DNA of 30,841 bases from Chthonomonas sp. UBA2387 (GTDB lineage: Bacteria; Armatimonadota; Fimbriimonadia; Fimbriimonadales; Fimbriimonadaceae). Location of the stretch: NCBI GenBank assembly GCA_002343445.1, contig DDSP01000081.1, positions 1 through 30,841 on the forward strand. The letters run 5' to 3'. The first letter of the stretch is position 1, and each line of letters opens with the position of its first letter. A program made the position numbers and the translations under genes. The notes below the pieces were generated by a model. The model searched no databases. It was not told the DNA's origin and saw only the letters and a program-made list of their open reading frames with translations. Below are positions 16,150 through 24,641 of this stretch, in pieces.

Positions 16150-17349
16150 TTATGGCGAACCTGTGGACGGCTTCTCCGGTATCCCGCGCACCATGAGCGC
16201 CGCCGCCACGCACACCACGCCCGCCAAGGCATAGGGAGCTGCGGGAGCGGCATCGAACAACACGCCGCCCAGAACGGGCCCGATCATAAACCCGACCGAA
16301 CGCGCTCCCTGCAATGTGCCGAACATCTCGCCCTGCCGATCCTCCGGCGTGAGGCGGCTGCACATCGTGTTGACCAACGGATTGGCCAAGCCGATCCCCA
16401 GCGCGTACAAAGTGCTGGCCCCGAACAAGGCGAGCAAGTCCGGCATGAAAGGCGTCAGAGCCAGTCCGACTCCTTGGATCACATACGCCGCTCGCAGCAG
16501 GTGCCGGTCGGCGATCTTGGACGTCAACCAGCCAAGCAGAACGCCCTGAGCCACCACCTCCAGCAACGACTCGTAGCCGAAGATCAGGCCAAACTCCCGT
16601 TGGCCGTAACCCAGATTGAGGTGGATCAACCGCCCGAACGTGCCTTGAAGCATGGCCAGCGAGAACCACGCCACGAGCGCGATCAGCGCCATCGAACGCA
16701 GTTGCGGCAGGTCGGAAAGGATGCGAAGGTCGATGATCGGCCTGCGCCCCGGCGAACGCTCGGCCGTGGGCGGCGTGTTGGGCACGAACAGCGCCACGAG
16801 CACGAAGCCCAACGCCGAGAACGCGCAACCCACCGCTCCCAACCACGGCAACGCTTCCGCTTGCGCGAGAACGGAGGTGACCACCGGGCCGAGGATGAGG
16901 CCCGACGTGGTGGCCGCAGCCAGCCGCCCCATGGCCTTGGTCTGGTCTTCCCCATGCGAGAGGTCGGCGATCCACGCGTTGGCCACGGCCACGTTCGCCG
17001 CACCCAGGCCTCCCAGCAGCCGACTCGCCAGGATGAGGAGCAGCGAGTCGTGCAGGCCATAGACCAGCATGCCGAGGGCGGAGAGGCCCGTGCAGGCCAG
17101 AAACACATGCTTGCGGCCCAGCCGGTCGCTCGCCGCGCCCCATCGGGGGCTGAAGATCAACTGAGTGACGAACATGCTCGCCAGCAGCAGGCCGATGAGC
17201 CAGCCTTGGGCGCCCATGGCTTCGGCGCGCAACTGAACGTCGGGGATGAGCATCCCGAACCCGACGAGGTCGAGGAACACGGCCGCATGAAGCAACCCGA
17301 AGCGCGCGGGACTGACGTTTCCCTGGGGCACGCGCGCCGGCAAATCCAT
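16150..17349 (-). CDS. MFS transporter, 12-TM drug:H+ antiporter-like
   Basis: The product is about 399 aa from the ATG at 17349; a GTG seven codons earlier (17370) is an alternative. It shows the MFS pattern of two six-helix halves. The loop 2-3 motif appears as WGAASDRLGRKH, the helix 4 segment as ASRLLGGLGAANVAVANAWIADL, and the helix 5 antiporter-type motif as LILGPVVTSVLAQ. The second half has ARSVGFMIGPVLGGVLF. This pattern fits the DHA1-like exporters. The substrate is unknown. It ends 10 bases before the purC start on the same strand, so it may be the first gene of an MFS-purC-waaA unit. Confidence 0.88.
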   Translation of the reverse strand: MDLPARVPQGNVSPARFGLLHAAVFLDLVGFGMLIPDVQLRAEAMGAQGWLIGLLLASMFVTQLIFSPRWGAASDRLGRKHVFLACTGLSALGMLVYGLHDSLLLILASRLLGGLGAANVAVANAWIADLSHGEDQTKAMGRLAAATTSGLILGPVVTSVLAQAEALPWLGAVGCAFSALGFVLVALFVPNTPPTAERSPGRRPIIDLRILSDLPQLRSMALIALVAWFSLAMLQGTFGRLIHLNLGYGQREFGLIFGYESLLEVVAQGVLLGWLTSKIADRHLLRAAYVIQGVGLALTPFMPDLLALFGASTLYALGIGLANPLVNTMCSRLTPEDRQGEMFGTLQGARSVGFMIGPVLGGVLFDAAPAAPYALAGVVCVAAALMVRGIPEKPSTGSP

Positions 17350-17611
17350 GGTCGCAGGAATATGCCACACGACGCCAGTGCGTTGTGCAATGTCTTGGCG
17401 TTTGCCAGCCCACCCCCCAAGCAGAATTACCGGATTATTGGACGCCGCGCCCGTTTTTATAGCGGATTCGCCGATATTTCATTGGGTTCCAACGATTGAT
17501 ACGACGATGCGGGACAACCGCCCAGCATCCCAAGCGAGCCGAACGAGCATGACGCACCGACCAGACCACCAACTGCTCGAAAGCGCCCGACTCGATGCGG
17601 GAGAACCCAAC
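17350..17611. other. Divergent intergenic region, MFS / sigma factor
   Basis: No gene is seen. The stretch is more AT-rich than its surroundings around 17430-17510 (TTTTTATAG, GATATTTCATTGG), where promoters for both directions are expected. I could not find a -35/-10 pair good enough to call on either strand. Confidence 0.4.
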
Positions 17612-18841
17612 ATGACCGCCACTGCTGAGCCCATTCGCCGCGACCCCGAAGAGATGGTCCAACGCTATCTCGCCCGCCCCAACAACGACCTTCGGGACGC
17701 CATCATCCAACTCTACACCCCCCTCGTCGAAATCTCGGCACGCCGCTACGCCAGCATGGAGAGCGTGGACGATCTGGTCCAAGTGGGCTACCTCGGTCTG
17801 CTCAACGCGCTTCGCAAGTTCGATCCCGCCTCCGGAGTCAAGTTCGGCACGTACGCGGGCTATCTGGTCTCCGGCGAGATCAAGCACTACCTCCGCGACC
17901 GCAGCCAGACCATCCGCCAGCCCGCTTGGCTCCAAGAGCTACGCCATCGCGTGCGCCGCGAGCGAACGGCCATGCAAGCCGAACTCGGCCGCCCGGCGAC
18001 CGAACAGGAACTCGCCGACCGGCTCGGATGCCCCGTCGAAGCGATCTCCGACCTCGACGCCTCGCAGGACAACCTGCGCGTGGCCTCGCTCGACGAGAAG
18101 CTCGAATACGGCGACGGAACCGGCGACGGCGAACCCGTGGAACTCGGCGCGACGCCCGAAGGCTTCCGCCTCGAAGACCGCGTCGTCTTGGAAGACGCCA
18201 TCGGCAAACTCAAGGACCTGGAGCGGCAGGCCGTCGTGATGTTCCACTTCGACTCGCTCAACCAGACCGAGATCGCCAAGCGGTTGGGCATCTCCGGCAA
18301 CTACGTCTCCTACCTGCTTCGCCAGGCCATCGCCAAGCTGCGCCGCATCCTCTCCGAGCAAGAGCGAAGGTCCGAAACCACGCGTCGCGAGCGCAACTCG
18401 TGGGACGACCGGCTCGAGGTCTACACCGAATCCTACTTCCGAGCCCGCCTGCAAGAAGAACTCTTGCGCGCCGGCGACTCGCAGAACGGCCTTGGCGTGG
18501 TCCTCGTCGAAGTCTCCGACTGCTTGGCCCTGACGCAAACCCGGCCCGACCTCTCGCCGGAGTACGTCATGACCGAGTTGGCCCGCGCCTTGCGCGAGCG
18601 CGTCCGCCGAACCGACATTGTGGGACGCTACACCAAGCACGGCTTCGCGATCATCTTCCCGAGCGCGGGGGTGCACACCGAAGTCATCATGCAGCGGCTG
18701 CGCCGCACCCTCGACGGGGCGTGCGACGAACTCTTCGGCCAGGGCCAAGGTCGCGCCCGATTCGTCACCCTCGAGTTCCCCAAGGACTTTCGCACCTATC
18801 GGGAGTTCGCAGGAGCGGAGAGCTCGTTGCTGGCCGCCTGA
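17612..18841 (+). CDS. Sigma-70-family factor fused to a degenerate GGDEF domain
   Basis: The 409-aa product starts at the ATG at 17612, seven bases after GGGAGA; two earlier in-frame ATGs (17507, 17549) lack a ribosome site. Sigma region 2 spans about 23-97 (DDLVQVGYLGLLNALRKFDP at 53-72). Region 3 is near 127-145 (RPATEQELADRLGCP). Region 4 is 192-250 with the helix-turn-helix LNQTEIAKRLGISGNYVSYL. This is the layout of SigB/SigF/FliA-type factors. Residues 265-369 then follow a GGDEF domain: DDRLEVYTESYFRARL for DxLTGLxNRxxF, and VGRYTKHGFAIIFP for VARYGGDEFAIILP. The GGDEF signature is replaced by TKHGF (341-345), so it cannot be a working cyclase. RRTD (332-335), five residues before it, keeps the RxxD I-site. 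Confidence 0.88.
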   Translation: MTATAEPIRRDPEEMVQRYLARPNNDLRDAIIQLYTPLVEISARRYASMESVDDLVQVGYLGLLNALRKFDPASGVKFGTYAGYLVSGEIKHYLRDRSQTIRQPAWLQELRHRVRRERTAMQAELGRPATEQELADRLGCPVEAISDLDASQDNLRVASLDEKLEYGDGTGDGEPVELGATPEGFRLEDRVVLEDAIGKLKDLERQAVVMFHFDSLNQTEIAKRLGISGNYVSYLLRQAIAKLRRILSEQERRSETTRRERNSWDDRLEVYTESYFRARLQEELLRAGDSQNGLGVVLVEVSDCLALTQTRPDLSPEYVMTELARALRERVRRTDIVGRYTKHGFAIIFPSAGVHTEVIMQRLRRTLDGACDELFGQGQGRARFVTLEFPKDFRTYREFAGAESSLLAA

Positions 18842-18843
18842 GC

Positions 18844-20547
18844 CTAACCCTCCACGTTTGGGTGGATCAGGTCGGTGACGGTCGGCACCATGAGTTCGGG
18901 CAACGGTCGGCCCTTGACCACCGACGCTTGCACCCAGCCATCGCGGACCATGGCTTCGAGCCCTTCGATCAGCGTCCAGTAGTTCGTCTCCGGTTCCGGC
19001 CCCAGCGCGGGGTTGAGAGCGGCGCGCCGAAACGACTCGAGCACCCGATTCGCCTTGCTGTCGAAGTTCAGGGCATGGACGATGGCCTTGTACTCGGCTG
19101 TCATCGGCAGCGTCTTGCCCCCGCGCCGATAGCACGGGATCGCGTGCACCCGGCCCGCCTTGTACCACGGGACCTGAGTCTTCTCGGCGCGTTGCAGATT
19201 CAGCTTGAACACGTTGTTCTGGGCCACGGCCAGCTCGGCGCCACGCTCCACCATCCGCTCGGTGAGGAGCCGCACGGCAAACAGGCTGAACCCGGCGGTT
19301 CCCGCCAGCCCGAAACCGTCGTTGACGAACCCTCCTGTACCCAGCCATTGGAACGCCTGGTTCGCGTCGAGCTCCAAGCCGGCGTCTCTCGCGATCTCTC
19401 GCGTGTATTCCTTGAGATCGGTGAACCGGCCGTTGGCCGTGTACCAAAAGTCGGCGAAGCGGATGTGCTGGCGCACGCGATGCTCCTGCGTCTCGCCGTA
19501 CATGGCCCGGAGCCAGTCGGGGTCCAACTCCCCTCGTTCGATCTCCAGAATCGTGTATGCGGCCTCGCGTGCGGCGGCGTGCGCCAAAGTCAGCCCGGCG
19601 GCCAAGATGGGATCGGCGAATCCGGCGCACTCGCCCACCAGCATCCAATTCGGCCCCGTCATGCGCGAGGCCACGTAAGACCAATCCTTGGTGGCCCGCA
19701 GTTCGCCTTCGCGCGTGGCGTTCCCGACCAGGGCACGGATGCGCGGCTCGGCGGCGATGGCCTCTGCGTAAAGCGCTTCGCCCGTCTTTCCGCACGTTTT
19801 GTAGTAGTCGGCCGGGCACACGAGGCCGATGCTGGTCCGGGTCGGCCCCAGCGGGATGAACCAGATCCAGCCGAATCCCAGGCTCATGACTTGGACCCGC
19901 GTCGCTCCCACGCCGATCTCGACGGCCCAGTCGGCGTTCTCCCAGTAGTCCCAAAACGCCACGTTGCGCAACGCGCTCGGCTCCTCCAACTCGACGCCCA
20001 TCGCCCGCCGCAACGTCCCGGCGTTGCCCGAAGCGTCAATGTAGTGCTTGGCCGTCACCGTCTCGCCCGAGTCGAGCACGAAGCCCTCGATGCGGTCGCC
20101 GTCGTTCAGAATCTGCCGCACGGCCGTTTCTTGGCGCACCACGCACCCCATGCCCTCGGCGTGGCGCAGCAGGATGTCGTCGTAGATGGCTCGATCCACC
20201 TGAAAGGCCGTCTGCTTGCGCTGACCCTTGTATCGCGCGGGTCTGGGCTCGTCGGTGAACTCCTTGGCCGGGAAGAACTCGAAGTCCCAAAGCTCGTCGG
20301 TGGTGCCCCGGCGGTAGGTCGCGCCGATCTTGATGGGGAATCCTGCAGCCTCGATCTTGTCCCAGACCCCGATCTCGTCGAGGATCGGGCCGATCAGGGG
20401 AAGCTGGCTTTCGCCGACGTGTTCGCGGGGGAAACGCTCGCGCTCCAGGATGAGCACGTCGAGGTCGGGGGCGTACTTCTTGAGCATCGCGCCGAGCGTG
20501 CTTCCCGACGGCCCTCCGCCGATGATGGCCACATCCGCATTCAGCAT
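18844..20547 (-). CDS. Flavin-dependent halogenase-like FAD oxidoreductase
   Basis: The 567-aa product opens with the FAD-binding Rossmann motif IIGGGPSGST (8-17). HVGESQLP (GES 45-47) follows. WIWFIP (227-232) is the WxWxIP signature of flavin-dependent halogenases that separates them from ordinary monooxygenases. A lysine in FPIKIGATYRRG (K73) sits where halogenases place the catalytic lysine. GECAGFADPILAAG is the second FAD contact. The roughly 200-residue C-terminal extension is unlike short tryptophan halogenases and more like the phenolic or carrier-bound types. FADH2 would be needed from a reductase not seen here. The alternative is a non-halogenating monooxygenase. It converges on the sigma gene with two bases between stops. 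Confidence 0.8.
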   Translation of the reverse strand: MLNADVAIIGGGPSGSTLGAMLKKYAPDLDVLILERERFPREHVGESQLPLIGPILDEIGVWDKIEAAGFPIKIGATYRRGTTDELWDFEFFPAKEFTDEPRPARYKGQRKQTAFQVDRAIYDDILLRHAEGMGCVVRQETAVRQILNDGDRIEGFVLDSGETVTAKHYIDASGNAGTLRRAMGVELEEPSALRNVAFWDYWENADWAVEIGVGATRVQVMSLGFGWIWFIPLGPTRTSIGLVCPADYYKTCGKTGEALYAEAIAAEPRIRALVGNATREGELRATKDWSYVASRMTGPNWMLVGECAGFADPILAAGLTLAHAAAREAAYTILEIERGELDPDWLRAMYGETQEHRVRQHIRFADFWYTANGRFTDLKEYTREIARDAGLELDANQAFQWLGTGGFVNDGFGLAGTAGFSLFAVRLLTERMVERGAELAVAQNNVFKLNLQRAEKTQVPWYKAGRVHAIPCYRRGGKTLPMTAEYKAIVHALNFDSKANRVLESFRRAALNPALGPEPETNYWTLIEGLEAMVRDGWVQASVVKGRPLPELMVPTVTDLIHPNVEG

Positions 20548-20758
20548 GCGGCCAAGTGTAGTCAGTTTGCAGTCAGATTCGCACGCACACCGAGGTGCGC
20601 CCTTTCATGAGACACACATCCCAAGGGGGGGGGGCCAAGGCCTGACCGGGCTTGGCACTCGTTTCATCTGGGGTGCCGATGCCGCTGCCCGGCAGGCCGT
20701 GTTGTTGCGTGAGAGGCGCCGAACCACTACGGCGCGGATCGAGACTCGACTGCGGCGA
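20548..20758. other. Non-coding gap with a ten-G tract
   Basis: No gene is seen. A run of ten G residues (20625-20634), flanked by CCAA and CCAAGG, is the notable feature. The rest has no clear promoter or terminator. Confidence 0.4.
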
Positions 20759-21817
20759 TCAGCGGACGCGAACGATCTCGATAAGGAAGCCGGACGGTTC
20801 CAAGTCACACGCCTGCGCCATAGCGCGAGCGGACTTGCAGTGTCCTTCGGCGCTTGCGTGGCCTTCGACAAACCAACTCTCGTGGGGGGCGGGCAACGCT
20901 GTCGCCTCACGAAACTGGTTGGTTCTGTGAGAGATCAGATACCTCCTCCCACTCGGAGCGCGAATCTCGCTGGCACCACGCAGACGAATCGCGTAGTCGG
21001 CGACTAGGACGGGAAGTTGCCACCATCCTCGGAGAGAGCGCACCGTCCCATCTGGCAACGTCAGAGTTCGAGGTTTCGTAAACGTGACGCGATCAGCTGT
21101 CGCTTCGTCAAGCGACACGCTCGATTCTGGAGCGCCTGGCGGTTGGACGACAGGCGCGACCAGTGTGGCCTGCACTGCCGCAGGCTCCTGGTGATCGGCT
21201 CGCGTCGGTTCACGGTGGAAGTAACCAAGAACCTCCGATGCCTGGATCGTTCCCAACCCAGGCAGTTGTTTCAATGCTCGGTGCATCGCCCGTACAAGCT
21301 CCGAATCTGGACGGCTGAGCTGGGCGGCCATCGTCGAGTAGAGCCGCTCATTACGAACGTATGGCTCCAGGGACTGAGCCAGCATGGAGGATTTCGACAG
21401 CGCTCCGAGGAAGTCAGCGAAGGGTTCCTGGTCCAAACGGACCGTTGTCGCGAGTTTGTCTCGGACCAAGCCGATGACGTGGTTGTCGTACAGTCGCCAC
21501 TCGCGGCCGTTACTCAGGACCACCCAGCGCTTCCCTTGCGTGTTCGCATAGTTGACGGCCTGCTGCGCATGCGGGTCATCCAGTGACACGTCCCATGCTT
21601 TGGCTTCCAAGAACCAGGTGTGCTCCGGATGCTGGAACAAGATCGTGTAATCGGGCTTCTGGTTTGCAGTGTCGCGACTCTGGAGCGAGATATCTGAGAG
21701 GTCGTAACCCATCGCGGCGAGAAGAGGGTCAATGATGCGAAAGCAGGTCTCGGTCTCGTTGGTAGGGAGAGCGAGACCGCGTGCTCGCTCAACAGCCTCT
21801 ACGATCCGTTCGCGCAT
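20759..21817 (-). CDS. Orphan HsdR_N-like PD-(D/E)XK nuclease-domain protein
   Basis: The 352-aa product starts at the ATG at 21817. The N-terminal half (about 1-150) resembles the type I restriction HsdR N-terminal domain: ETETCFRIIDPLLAAMGYDL, then PDYTIL (D56), then FLEAKAW (E71, K73), and AQQAVNYANTQGKRWVVLSN (Q85/Q86), which together form a PD-(D/E)XK active site. No helicase motifs follow and no hsdM or hsdS lies nearby. The C-terminal 100 residues (DGTVRSLRGWWQLPVLVADY onward) belong to no family I recognise. Codons look less GC3-biased than in the neighbours, which suggests acquisition. It lies 20 bases after the second amylase gene on the same strand. A defence role is only inference. 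Confidence 0.75.
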   Translation of the reverse strand: MRERIVEAVERARGLALPTNETETCFRIIDPLLAAMGYDLSDISLQSRDTANQKPDYTILFQHPEHTWFLEAKAWDVSLDDPHAQQAVNYANTQGKRWVVLSNGREWRLYDNHVIGLVRDKLATTVRLDQEPFADFLGALSKSSMLAQSLEPYVRNERLYSTMAAQLSRPDSELVRAMHRALKQLPGLGTIQASEVLGYFHREPTRADHQEPAAVQATLVAPVVQPPGAPESSVSLDEATADRVTFTKPRTLTLPDGTVRSLRGWWQLPVLVADYAIRLRGASEIRAPSGRRYLISHRTNQFREATALPAPHESWFVEGHASAEGHCKSARAMAQACDLEPSGFLIEIVRVR

Positions 21818-21837
21818 GGGGCGTGTATACCCGACGC

Positions 21838-23361
21838 CTACCCGCCCCTCAGCCGCTTGTACTGGTCGTGACGACCAGGCTCCTCCACAATGCGATACAC
21901 CTGCACCGAATGCGGCGGCACGGTCGGGCGGATCGAACCCACGGCAACGCGAACCGAACCACCGCCCAGTTCGTCGCGCAACTGCGTGTAGCCAAGCAGC
22001 GTGGGCACCGGAACCACCAGCGTCTCGATCACGGGCTTCGACGTCGGGTTGGCCACCACGATCGTCGTGTCGAGCGCTTCCTCGGTCGTCCGGACGAATG
22101 CGAACAACGCATCGCTCGCCAAGGTCCGGCAATCCCCGATCTTCAGCGCGCGCGATTTGGCGCGGATGCCGGCCACCTTGCGGTGCCAGGCCAGGTCCTC
22201 GTTCGTGTCGGTGACCAAGTCCCATCGCATCGGCGCGCGTTGGGCCGGATCGTCGCCTCCGACCATCCCGACCTCGTCGCCGTAATAGACCATCGGCGAG
22301 CCCGGCAAGGCGAACTGAAGCGCGACGGCCATCTTCCGCAGCCCGGGATCGGGCAACCGAGTCGCCAAACGCGGCATGTCGTGGTTGGCCAGCACGAGCC
22401 AAGACTTGAGCAAAGGCTCGATCCCGCAATCGGCGATCATCGCATCGAGCGCGACGGCCATCTTCCGACCGGAGACCTCCTCCTTGGCGAAGCCCACGAC
22501 CAAGTGCCCCAAGAAGATGTTCATCAGGGCGTCCATGGATTTCGTCCATCGCGACGGATACACCCACGCCTCGCCGATCACCAGACTCCCGGCCTTGTGC
22601 TCGTGGGCGGATTGCGTCAACTCGGCGAGATGCTCGAAGCCGATCTCGTGGGCCACATCGAGCCGCCAGCCGTCCACGCCCATCTTCAGGAAGTGCGCGA
22701 CGACCGAATCGGGCTTGCGCCACAGATAGTCCCGCGCGGCGGGGTTCTCCAAGGCGACCTCGGGCAGATTCGGCACGCCCGCCCAGGCTCGGTAGCCCAG
22801 CGGATACTGCGACCCGATCTCGAACCAGGAACGGTAGGGCGAATTCGGGTTGTTCAGGCCCTCTTGAAACAACTTGTTGGCCCGTCCCGCATGGTTGAAC
22901 ACGCCATCGAGCACGAGTTTGCGCTTGTCCCGGTGGAGGTCGGCGATCAGGGCTTCGAGGTCGGCCTGCGTGCCGTACTCGGGAGCGACGCGCTTCCAGT
23001 CGGTCGCGTCGTACTTGTGGTTCGTGAACGCCTCGTGGATGGGGTTCAGGTAGAGGACGTCCGCGCCCAAGCCGACGATGTGTCCGAGTCTGGCGCGCAA
23101 ACTCGGCAGGTCGCCGCCCCAAAAATCGAGCTCGTGGCTCCAGACCCCTTGGTCGGGCAGTTGCCGCCCACCGACGGGCAGATCGCTCCAAGCCTTGAGG
23201 GTGCGGGGCGACACGTAGAGAGGACGTTTGGCGTCCAGATTGGCGGACGGAGCGAAGCGGTCGACGAACGCATGGTAGACGACGGCGCCGTTGCGCCAAT
23301 CGGCTTCGCGAGCCGCGAAATCGGGTGCGGCCAGGCTGGCCGCGACAGCAAGTGCCAGCAT
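21838..23361 (-). CDS. Secreted GH13 alpha-amylase-family enzyme
   Basis: The 507-aa product has a short signal peptide (1-12, AVAASLAA). The TIM barrel carries all four GH13 regions: DGVFNH (152-157), GWRLDVAHE with nucleophile D235, GEAW with acid E264, and ANHD with D328. YDATDWKRVAPEYGT (117-131) and VYYGDEVGM are also typical. C-domain strands end near residue 495. It most resembles the neopullulanase or maltogenic types, but lacks the N-terminal carbohydrate-binding domain found in the other GH13 protein of this operon. The gene is the last of the LacI-controlled run and starts six bases after the small lipoprotein stop. Confidence 0.9.
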   Translation of the reverse strand: MLALAVAASLAAPDFAAREADWRNGAVVYHAFVDRFAPSANLDAKRPLYVSPRTLKAWSDLPVGGRQLPDQGVWSHELDFWGGDLPSLRARLGHIVGLGADVLYLNPIHEAFTNHKYDATDWKRVAPEYGTQADLEALIADLHRDKRKLVLDGVFNHAGRANKLFQEGLNNPNSPYRSWFEIGSQYPLGYRAWAGVPNLPEVALENPAARDYLWRKPDSVVAHFLKMGVDGWRLDVAHEIGFEHLAELTQSAHEHKAGSLVIGEAWVYPSRWTKSMDALMNIFLGHLVVGFAKEEVSGRKMAVALDAMIADCGIEPLLKSWLVLANHDMPRLATRLPDPGLRKMAVALQFALPGSPMVYYGDEVGMVGGDDPAQRAPMRWDLVTDTNEDLAWHRKVAGIRAKSRALKIGDCRTLASDALFAFVRTTEEALDTTIVVANPTSKPVIETLVVPVPTLLGYTQLRDELGGGSVRVAVGSIRPTVPPHSVQVYRIVEEPGRHDQYKRLRGG

Positions 23362-23367
23362 GGGGCC

Positions 23368-23640
23368 CTAGCCTCCGGCGCCGATTCCCGTCGGCTTGCC
23401 CGAAAGAACGTCGGCGGCCTTGACGCCGGTCTCTTTCTCGATTTCGGCGTAGCGCTGTTCTTTCTCGGCCTGCGGCATCGGACTGCCCGCGATGGCCCGG
23501 ATCTTCTGCTCGGGCGGCATCCGGTCGATGGCGGATTTGGCGTCGTCTGCCGACATGCCGGGAGGGGCGCTGCCGGGATCGGTACAACCGCCCATCGCAA
23601 CGACGGCTACAGCGAGAGGAAGGATCCAGAGTTTTCGCAT
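23368..23640 (-). CDS. Small lipoprotein downstream of pseudopilin 1
   Basis: This 90-aa protein has a lipoprotein signal with the lipobox AMGGC (lipidated cysteine 19). The mature part is short and charged: MSADDAKSAIDRMPPEQKIR and PQAEKEQRYAEIEKETGVKA, then a Gly-rich end. The ATG at 23640 is chosen because it begins the signal peptide; the frame stays open upstream into the hairpin. A comparable 66-aa lipoprotein follows the second pseudopilin gene. The function is unknown but the pairing suggests a partner of the pilin. Confidence 0.8.
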   Translation of the reverse strand: MRKLWILPLAVAVVAMGGCTDPGSAPPGMSADDAKSAIDRMPPEQKIRAIAGSPMPQAEKEQRYAEIEKETGVKAADVLSGKPTGIGAGG

Positions 23641-23662
23641 GACGTTTCTCTCAAGAAAGGGT

Positions 23663-23690
23663 GGATGGGCGGCCTTGCGGCCGCCCATCC
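23663..23690 (-). terminator. Perfect 12-bp intercistronic hairpin
   Basis: GGATGGGCGGCC pairs with GGCCGCCCATCC around a loop that reads GCAA in the transcript, a GNRA tetraloop. It lies between the pseudopilin stop and the lipoprotein start. ACCCTTTCTT after it is only weakly U-rich. It may be a partial terminator or 3' stabiliser that raises pilin mRNA above downstream genes. Confidence 0.7.
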
Positions 23691-23708
23691 GGGTCGTTGA
23701 CGACGAGC

Positions 23709-24641
23709 TTACTGGTTGCCGGGGTCGGCGAAGTTCGTGCCCCACCAGTTATAGGCCTTGCCGTTCTGCTCGGGGTGCGGAGCACCGCCGGACCAGGACG
23801 AACCACCGGCGCCGCCCCACGGGCACGAGCCGCCTTCGCCGCCGCACCACGTGTCGGTGTAGATGAGGTTGCCCTCTCCATCCACGTTGGGCAGGAGCTT
23901 GGTCGTCTTGTAGAACGACGCGTGGCCGTCCATGTGGGCGACGTTGTTGCCGCCGTTCCAGTAGCCGTTCTTCAGGCCCCAGAATCCGGGGATGTCGCGG
24001 CCCGGCCAGATCACGCCGACGGGCGGGAAGTCGATCCAGAGGACGACCTTCGCCACGCTCGTGAACTGGAGCGAGCCAGGGCCGTTGCCCTCGACGCCTT
24101 CGCCGCCGGGGCCGCCGCTCACGACGTTCGGCGCCGGAGCGAAGTACCCGTACAGGCCGGTGCACATGCCGCCCTGATAGCCGAACACGTTCGGGTTCAG
24201 GCGATAGTCCATCGCCGGGTAGATGTCGTCGAAGTAGTTCGCCGCGCCGCGAGCCGAGATGCCAAGGCCGACGCAGCCGTCAGCCGGATCGAGGATGTAG
24301 TTGCCAAAGCCGTTCTCGGCCTTCTGGCGCTGGACCGAACCGCGTCGGGACGCCGCCGCAGGGTTGCGGAAGATGTCCTTCGACTTGGTGTACGGCAACA
24401 TGCGCGCGGCGAACACGTAGTCCTCTTGCCAGTTGGTGTGGGGAATGTAATCGTCGTTGTCGTTGGCGTAGAGCAACGTCGCGATCATGTTCTGCTTCAG
24501 GTTCGAGAGGTCCGTGGTCTTCTTGGCCGCGGTCTTCGCCTGAGCGTAGACGGGGAAGAGCATCGCCGCGAGGATCGCGATGATGGCGATAACGACAAGG
24601 AGTTCGATGAGCGTAAAGCCCAGTCTTCTTCGACTATTCAT
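23709..24641 (-). CDS. Pseudopilin 1 (type II secretion-like, H-x-G family)
   Basis: The 310-aa product begins MNSRRRLG then FTLIELLVVI, a class III prepilin leader cut after G8 with Glu at +5. It is followed by the hydrophobic helix and FPVYAQAKTAAKKTT. The mature globular part is large and aromatic- and Gly-rich. It contains NNVAHMDGHASFYKT, the H-x-D/G-H motif common to the large pseudopilin families of Planctomycetes and Armatimonadetes. Four cysteines (for example CVGLG and CGGEGGSC) may form disulfides. Its ATG overlaps the neopullulanase stop (ATGA), so it is translated from the starch operon. The exact role, structural pilin or surface binding protein, is unknown. Confidence 0.85.
   Translation of the reverse strand: MNSRRRLGFTLIELLVVIAIIAILAAMLFPVYAQAKTAAKKTTDLSNLKQNMIATLLYANDNDDYIPHTNWQEDYVFAARMLPYTKSKDIFRNPAAASRRGSVQRQKAENGFGNYILDPADGCVGLGISARGAANYFDDIYPAMDYRLNPNVFGYQGGMCTGLYGYFAPAPNVVSGGPGGEGVEGNGPGSLQFTSVAKVVLWIDFPPVGVIWPGRDIPGFWGLKNGYWNGGNNVAHMDGHASFYKTTKLLPNVDGEGNLIYTDTWCGGEGGSCPWGGAGGSSWSGGAPHPEQNGKAYNWWGTNFADPGNQ

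Noticed and set aside
17926..20610. Very long open frame on the plus strand (over 890 codons)
   Set aside because: It overlaps the sigma factor and the antisense of the halogenase gene; its translation is Arg/Pro-rich with no domain, as expected from a GC-rich shadow frame.
21818..23587. Upstream extension of the PD-(D/E)XK gene to make a 942-aa protein
   Set aside because: The extension runs in another frame through the GH13 gene and is Arg-rich. The ATG at 21817 begins the conserved domain.
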